Assembly (NCBI GenBank): GCA_947449125.1
Contig: CANFQR010000047.1
Coordinates: forward strand, 1-8,268
DNA from: Bacteroidota bacterium
GTDB lineage: Bacteria; Bacteroidota; Bacteroidia; B-17B0; Aurantibacillaceae
Length of the DNA: 8,268 nt
Direction of reading: 5' to 3'
Part shown: one piece after another, positions 6,258 through 8,268 of the stretch
How the letters are laid out: each line of letters opens with the position of its first letter
Position numbering within the stretch: position 1 is the stretch's first letter
The notes under the pieces: generated by a model
Seen by the model: the letters and a program-made list of their open reading frames with translations, nothing else
Databases searched by the model: none
Told to the model about the DNA's origin: nothing
Position numbers and translations under genes: made by a program

Positions 6258-7415
6258 ATGGAAATAAAAAATCTAACTCAAGTAAAAAATTATAATTATG
6301 GTTTAGAAAAAACCTTTGAAAGCGCTAAAGATTTTTTACCCATAAACGGAACAGATTACGTTGAACTTTATGTGGGTAATGCAAAACAAGCCGCGCATTA
6401 TTATAAAACAGCTTTTGGGTTTAAGGATATAGCCTATGCGGGTTTAGAGACCGGTGTGCGAGATAGAACATCTTATGTGTTGGTACAAGATAAAATTCGT
6501 TTGGTTTTAACTAGCCCGTTTAATCCTGATGATGAAATATCTCATCATGTGAGGATGCATGGAGATGGGGTAAAAGTAATTGCCTTGTGGGTTGATGATG
6601 CAACTAAATCGTTTGAAGAAACCGTTAGGCGAGGAGCTAAACCATATATGCAGCCAACAGTATTTAAAGATGAAAATGGCGTAGTTGTAAAATCTGGAAT
6701 TCATACCTACGGAGAAACTATACACATGTTTGTTGAACGTAAAAATTACAAAGGTTTATTTATGCCGGGCTATCTGGCTTTAAATACCGGATATGCTCCT
6801 GGTAGTACCGGATTAAAATATATAGACCATATGGTTGGTAATGTAGAAATGGGGGAAATGAATAAGTGGGCATCGTTTTATGCAGATGTAATGGGTTTTG
6901 CAAATCTGATTACTTTTGATGATAAAGATATTTCTACCGAATACACAGCTTTGATGAGTAAGGTAATGACAAATGGAAATGGCAGAATAAAATTTCCAAT
7001 TAATGAACCAGCAGTTGGTAAAAAGAAATCGCAGGTAGAAGAGTATATTGATTTTTATCGTGGTCCGGGTTGTCAACATATAGCAGTTTCAACCGATGAT
7101 ATAGTGTTTACCGTATCCGAAATGAAAAAAAGAGGAGTTGATTTTCTTTATGTACCCGGAACTTATTACGATACAGTAAAAGATAGAGTAGGTATTATTG
7201 AGGAAGATCTTAATGAACTTAAAAAGTGGGGTATTATGGTAGACAGGGATGATGAAGGTTATTTGTTGCAAATATTTACCAAACCCGTAGAAGACAGGCC
7301 TACGCTGTTTTTTGAAATAATTCAGCGAAAAGGTGCAAAATCATTCGGTAAAGGTAATTTTCAGGCTTTATTTGAATCTATTGAGGCTGAGCAAGCAAGA
7401 AGAGGCACGTTATAA
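6258..7415 (+). CDS. hpd: 4-hydroxyphenylpyruvate dioxygenase
   Basis: A 385-residue Fe(II) dioxygenase of the VOC (glyoxalase/bleomycin-resistance) superfamily. It converts 4-hydroxyphenylpyruvate and O2 to homogentisate plus CO2, the step just before HmgA. The N-terminal VOC domain (about 33-160, from D-Y-V-E-L-Y-V-G) is structural. The C-terminal catalytic domain begins at Y-I-D-H-M-V-G-N (about 188). The iron triad is visible: H191 in IDHMVGNV, H274 in CQHIAVSTDDI and E353 in FFEIIQRKG. The C-terminal family signature with GKGNFQALFESIE (364-376) is complete. Length is normal for the family. Transcription is likely from upstream of hmgA, since the 71-nt gap shows no promoter or terminator. 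The usual next enzymes (maleylacetoacetate isomerase, fumarylacetoacetase) are not in the window. A (S)-mandelate-forming HmaS homologue is less likely, given the hmgA neighbour. Confidence 0.97.
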   Translation: MEIKNLTQVKNYNYGLEKTFESAKDFLPINGTDYVELYVGNAKQAAHYYKTAFGFKDIAYAGLETGVRDRTSYVLVQDKIRLVLTSPFNPDDEISHHVRMHGDGVKVIALWVDDATKSFEETVRRGAKPYMQPTVFKDENGVVVKSGIHTYGETIHMFVERKNYKGLFMPGYLALNTGYAPGSTGLKYIDHMVGNVEMGEMNKWASFYADVMGFANLITFDDKDISTEYTALMSKVMTNGNGRIKFPINEPAVGKKKSQVEEYIDFYRGPGCQHIAVSTDDIVFTVSEMKKRGVDFLYVPGTYYDTVKDRVGIIEEDLNELKKWGIMVDRDDEGYLLQIFTKPVEDRPTLFFEIIQRKGAKSFGKGNFQALFESIEAEQARRGTL

Positions 7416-7476
7416 ATATTGTTTTTTATTATAAAAACATAATTAATTTTTGCAGTTTCTATTTCTGTTTTTTTCC

Positions 7477-7484
7477 TAATTTTG
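7477..7484 (+). promoter_or_regulatory. Candidate -7 promoter element for the small exported protein gene
   Basis: TAATTTTG is a full match to TAnnTTTG. A TTG lies at 7450-7452, 24 nt upstream, slightly longer than the usual 17-23 nt spacer. The element ends only 5 nt before the TTG start codon at 7490, so the transcript would be leaderless or nearly so. The 74-bp gap after hpd contains no clear terminator, only AT-rich weak dyads around 7410-7435. Confidence 0.45.
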
Positions 7485-7489
7485 ATTAG

Positions 7490-7876
7490 TTGAAAAAAAC
7501 AATAGCCATATTATTTTTATCGGTTTATTTGATTTCACTGACTGAGTTTAATCAGTTAATGAAATTGCCGTTGCTTATTGACCACTTTTTCGAGCATAAA
7601 GAAAAAGATGATAATTTATCTCTTTGGAAATTTTTAAACATGCATTACGCCTACAATAGTGCAAAAGACTCTGATTACGCAAAAGATACAAAGCTCCCCT
7701 TTAAATCTCATAACGCTTTCTTAAGCTCAATTATTATAGCTTATATACCAAGTAATAGCTCTTCTTTAGATTCTAAATCGGTTTATCTTGAGCAAAATAA
7801 TTATTCTGATTTTGTTGAAGACCTCGATGCTTCAGCATACTTTTCCTCTATCTGGCAACCGCCTAAAGCTTGCTAA
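7490..7876 (+). CDS. Small exported protein of unknown function preceding a metal RND pump, TTG start
   Basis: A 128-residue protein that I cannot assign to a named family. It begins with M-K-K-T and a hydrophobic stretch (about 4-18) that looks like a signal peptide or N-terminal anchor. There is no lipobox cysteine, so a periplasmic location is inferred. The start is TTG at 7490-7492. An in-frame TAG sits directly before it, and the next ATG (residue 24) would remove the signal, so TTG is favoured. The mature part holds D31-H32 and H36, M51-H52-Y53, an Asp/Tyr/Lys-rich segment D60-S-D-Y-A-K-D66, L69-P-F-K-S-H74, and a C-terminal W-Q-P-P-K-A-C128. The histidines and aspartates could bind metal, but this is inference. 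It lies 87 nt before a CusA/CzcA-type pump gene on the same strand and is probably part of the same metal-resistance unit. I recall similar small proteins beside metal pumps in Bacteroidetes, but could not confirm this. Confidence 0.8.
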   Translation: MKKTIAILFLSVYLISLTEFNQLMKLPLLIDHFFEHKEKDDNLSLWKFLNMHYAYNSAKDSDYAKDTKLPFKSHNAFLSSIIIAYIPSNSSSLDSKSVYLEQNNYSDFVEDLDASAYFSSIWQPPKAC

Positions 7877-7891
7877 TTATCATTTTATTTG

Positions 7892-7919
7892 TTGAGTTTC
7901 ATAAGTACTTATGTATTTG
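7892..7919 (+). promoter_or_regulatory. Possible promoter for the cusA-type gene with a palindrome in its spacer
   Basis: A TTG (7892-7894) is followed after 17 nt by TGTATTTG (7912-7919), one base off TAnnTTTG. A perfect 14-bp palindrome (7900-7913) occupies the spacer. Transcription would begin near 7923, about 40 nt before the pump gene ATG. A dyad between the two promoter elements is typical of MerR-type activator sites and also of repressor operators. The core-promoter match is imperfect. Confidence 0.35.
7900..7913. repeat. Perfect 14-bp palindrome CATAAGTACTTATG, candidate operator
   Basis: The sequence CATAAGTACTTATG equals its own reverse complement with no spacer. It lies 24 nt after the stop of the small exported protein gene and 50 nt before the ATG of the CusA-type pump. 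No T-run follows, so it is not an intrinsic terminator. An operator for a metal-responsive regulator is the favoured reading, by inference from position. Confidence 0.5.
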
Positions 7920-7963
7920 TGATTTTTATTAATGTATTGTTATAAAAAAATTAATAGTTAAAA

Positions 7964-8268
7964 ATGTTACAAAAAATAATAGAATTTTCTGTCAAGAATA
8001 AACTTATAATTGGCTTATTTATAATTGCTTTGATAGGCTACGGTAGTTATGAAACTTCAAGGTTGCCAATTGACGCTGTGCCCGATATTACCAATAATCA
8101 GGTTCAGGTTATTACGGTAGCACCTTCTTTAGGAGCCACAGATATTGAGCGCTTAATTACATTTCCTATTGAGTTAGCCAACAGCAATATTTCAGGTTTG
8201 TACGAAATAAGAAGTTTTTCAAGGTTTGGATTGTCGCTTGTAACCATTGTATTTAATGATGATGTAGA
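7964..8268 (+). CDS. CusA/CzcA-family heavy-metal efflux RND transporter, N-terminal part (cut by window edge)
   Basis: The first 101 residues of an inner-membrane RND proton antiporter that, with a membrane-fusion protein and an outer-membrane channel, exports metal cations (Cu/Ag or Co/Zn/Cd). The N-terminus M-L-Q-K-I-I-E-F-S-V and the first membrane helix (about 13-30) lead into the family signature L-P-I-D-A-V-P-D-I-T-N (34-44), then V-Q-V-I-T-V-A-P and D-I-E-R-L-I-T-F-P-I-E (60-70). Next come GLYEIRSFSRFGLS (78-91) and VTIVFND. These are typical of heavy-metal RND pumps (HME) rather than drug pumps of the AcrB type, which have N-P-x-A-P-P in the equivalent place. Which metal is exported cannot be told from this part. 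The ATG at 7964 follows an AT-rich leader. About nine tenths of the gene lies beyond the right edge. Confidence 0.93.
   Translation, partial: MLQKIIEFSVKNKLIIGLFIIALIGYGSYETSRLPIDAVPDITNNQVQVITVAPSLGATDIERLITFPIELANSNISGLYEIRSFSRFGLSLVTIVFNDDV

Noticed and set aside
6528..6548. Inverted GATGATG / CTCATCAT repeat within hpd
   Set aside because: It is inside the coding region, in codons for a Asp-Asp-Glu-Ile-Ser-His-His stretch. The spacer does not match the 4-bp core of the dyads seen at cco promoters, so it is treated as coincidence.
6507..7271. Minus-strand open frames inside hpd
   Set aside because: They are antisense to the catalytic domain of hpd. Ile/Phe/Tyr-rich translations are expected from AT-rich complement strands.
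7410..7440. Possible terminator after hpd formed by TTATAA-type repeats
   Set aside because: The stem would be A/T only and interrupted, with no defined loop and T-run. It is too weak to call.
7964..8268. AcrB-type multidrug RND pump
   Set aside because: The LPIDAVPDITN and ITFPIE signatures belong to heavy-metal (HME) RND pumps, not to drug pumps.

Overview
The window looks like chromosomal DNA from a Bacteroidetes bacterium (Flavobacteriia or a related class). It is AT-rich, and its start codons lack Shine-Dalgarno sequences. Several gene starts are preceded by TAnnTTTG-like boxes, the -7 element of the Bacteroidetes primary sigma factor. The cbb3 oxidase subunits I and II (CcoN and CcoO) are fused into one gene, which is common in this phylum. 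I see no mobile element, CRISPR array, tRNA or rRNA.

Left part (1-4343, minus strand): a cbb3 cytochrome oxidase cluster transcribed leftward in the order ccoI, ccoS, ccoNO. CcoI is a P1B-type copper ATPase that supplies copper for oxidase assembly. CcoS is a small membrane assembly factor. CcoNO is the catalytic subunit fused to the mono-heme cytochrome c subunit, and it runs off the left edge just after its heme-c motif. The ccoP and ccoG/H genes would be expected further left.

The most notable non-coding signal is a repeated regulatory layout. Upstream of ccoI, and again at the ccoI/ccoS junction, there are two FNR/CRP-like dyads whose centres are exactly 22 bp apart. Each pair lies 32-33 bp (centre to centre) upstream of a -7-like box. 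In both pairs the distal dyad is ATGAT-N4-ATCAT. This suggests oxygen-responsive control of the cluster from two promoters.

Middle (4344-7415, plus strand): divergent from ccoI is a 72-residue DUF2892-like membrane protein with a CxxC-x4-C cluster. Next comes a tyrosine-catabolism pair, hmgA (homogentisate 1,2-dioxygenase, a short form) and hpd (4-hydroxyphenylpyruvate dioxygenase). These two enzymes catalyse consecutive steps and are probably co-transcribed.

Right part (7416-8268, plus strand): a small exported protein of unknown function with a TTG start. It precedes the first 101 residues of a CusA/CzcA-type heavy-metal RND efflux pump that is cut by the right edge. A perfect 14-bp palindrome lies between them, within a possible promoter.
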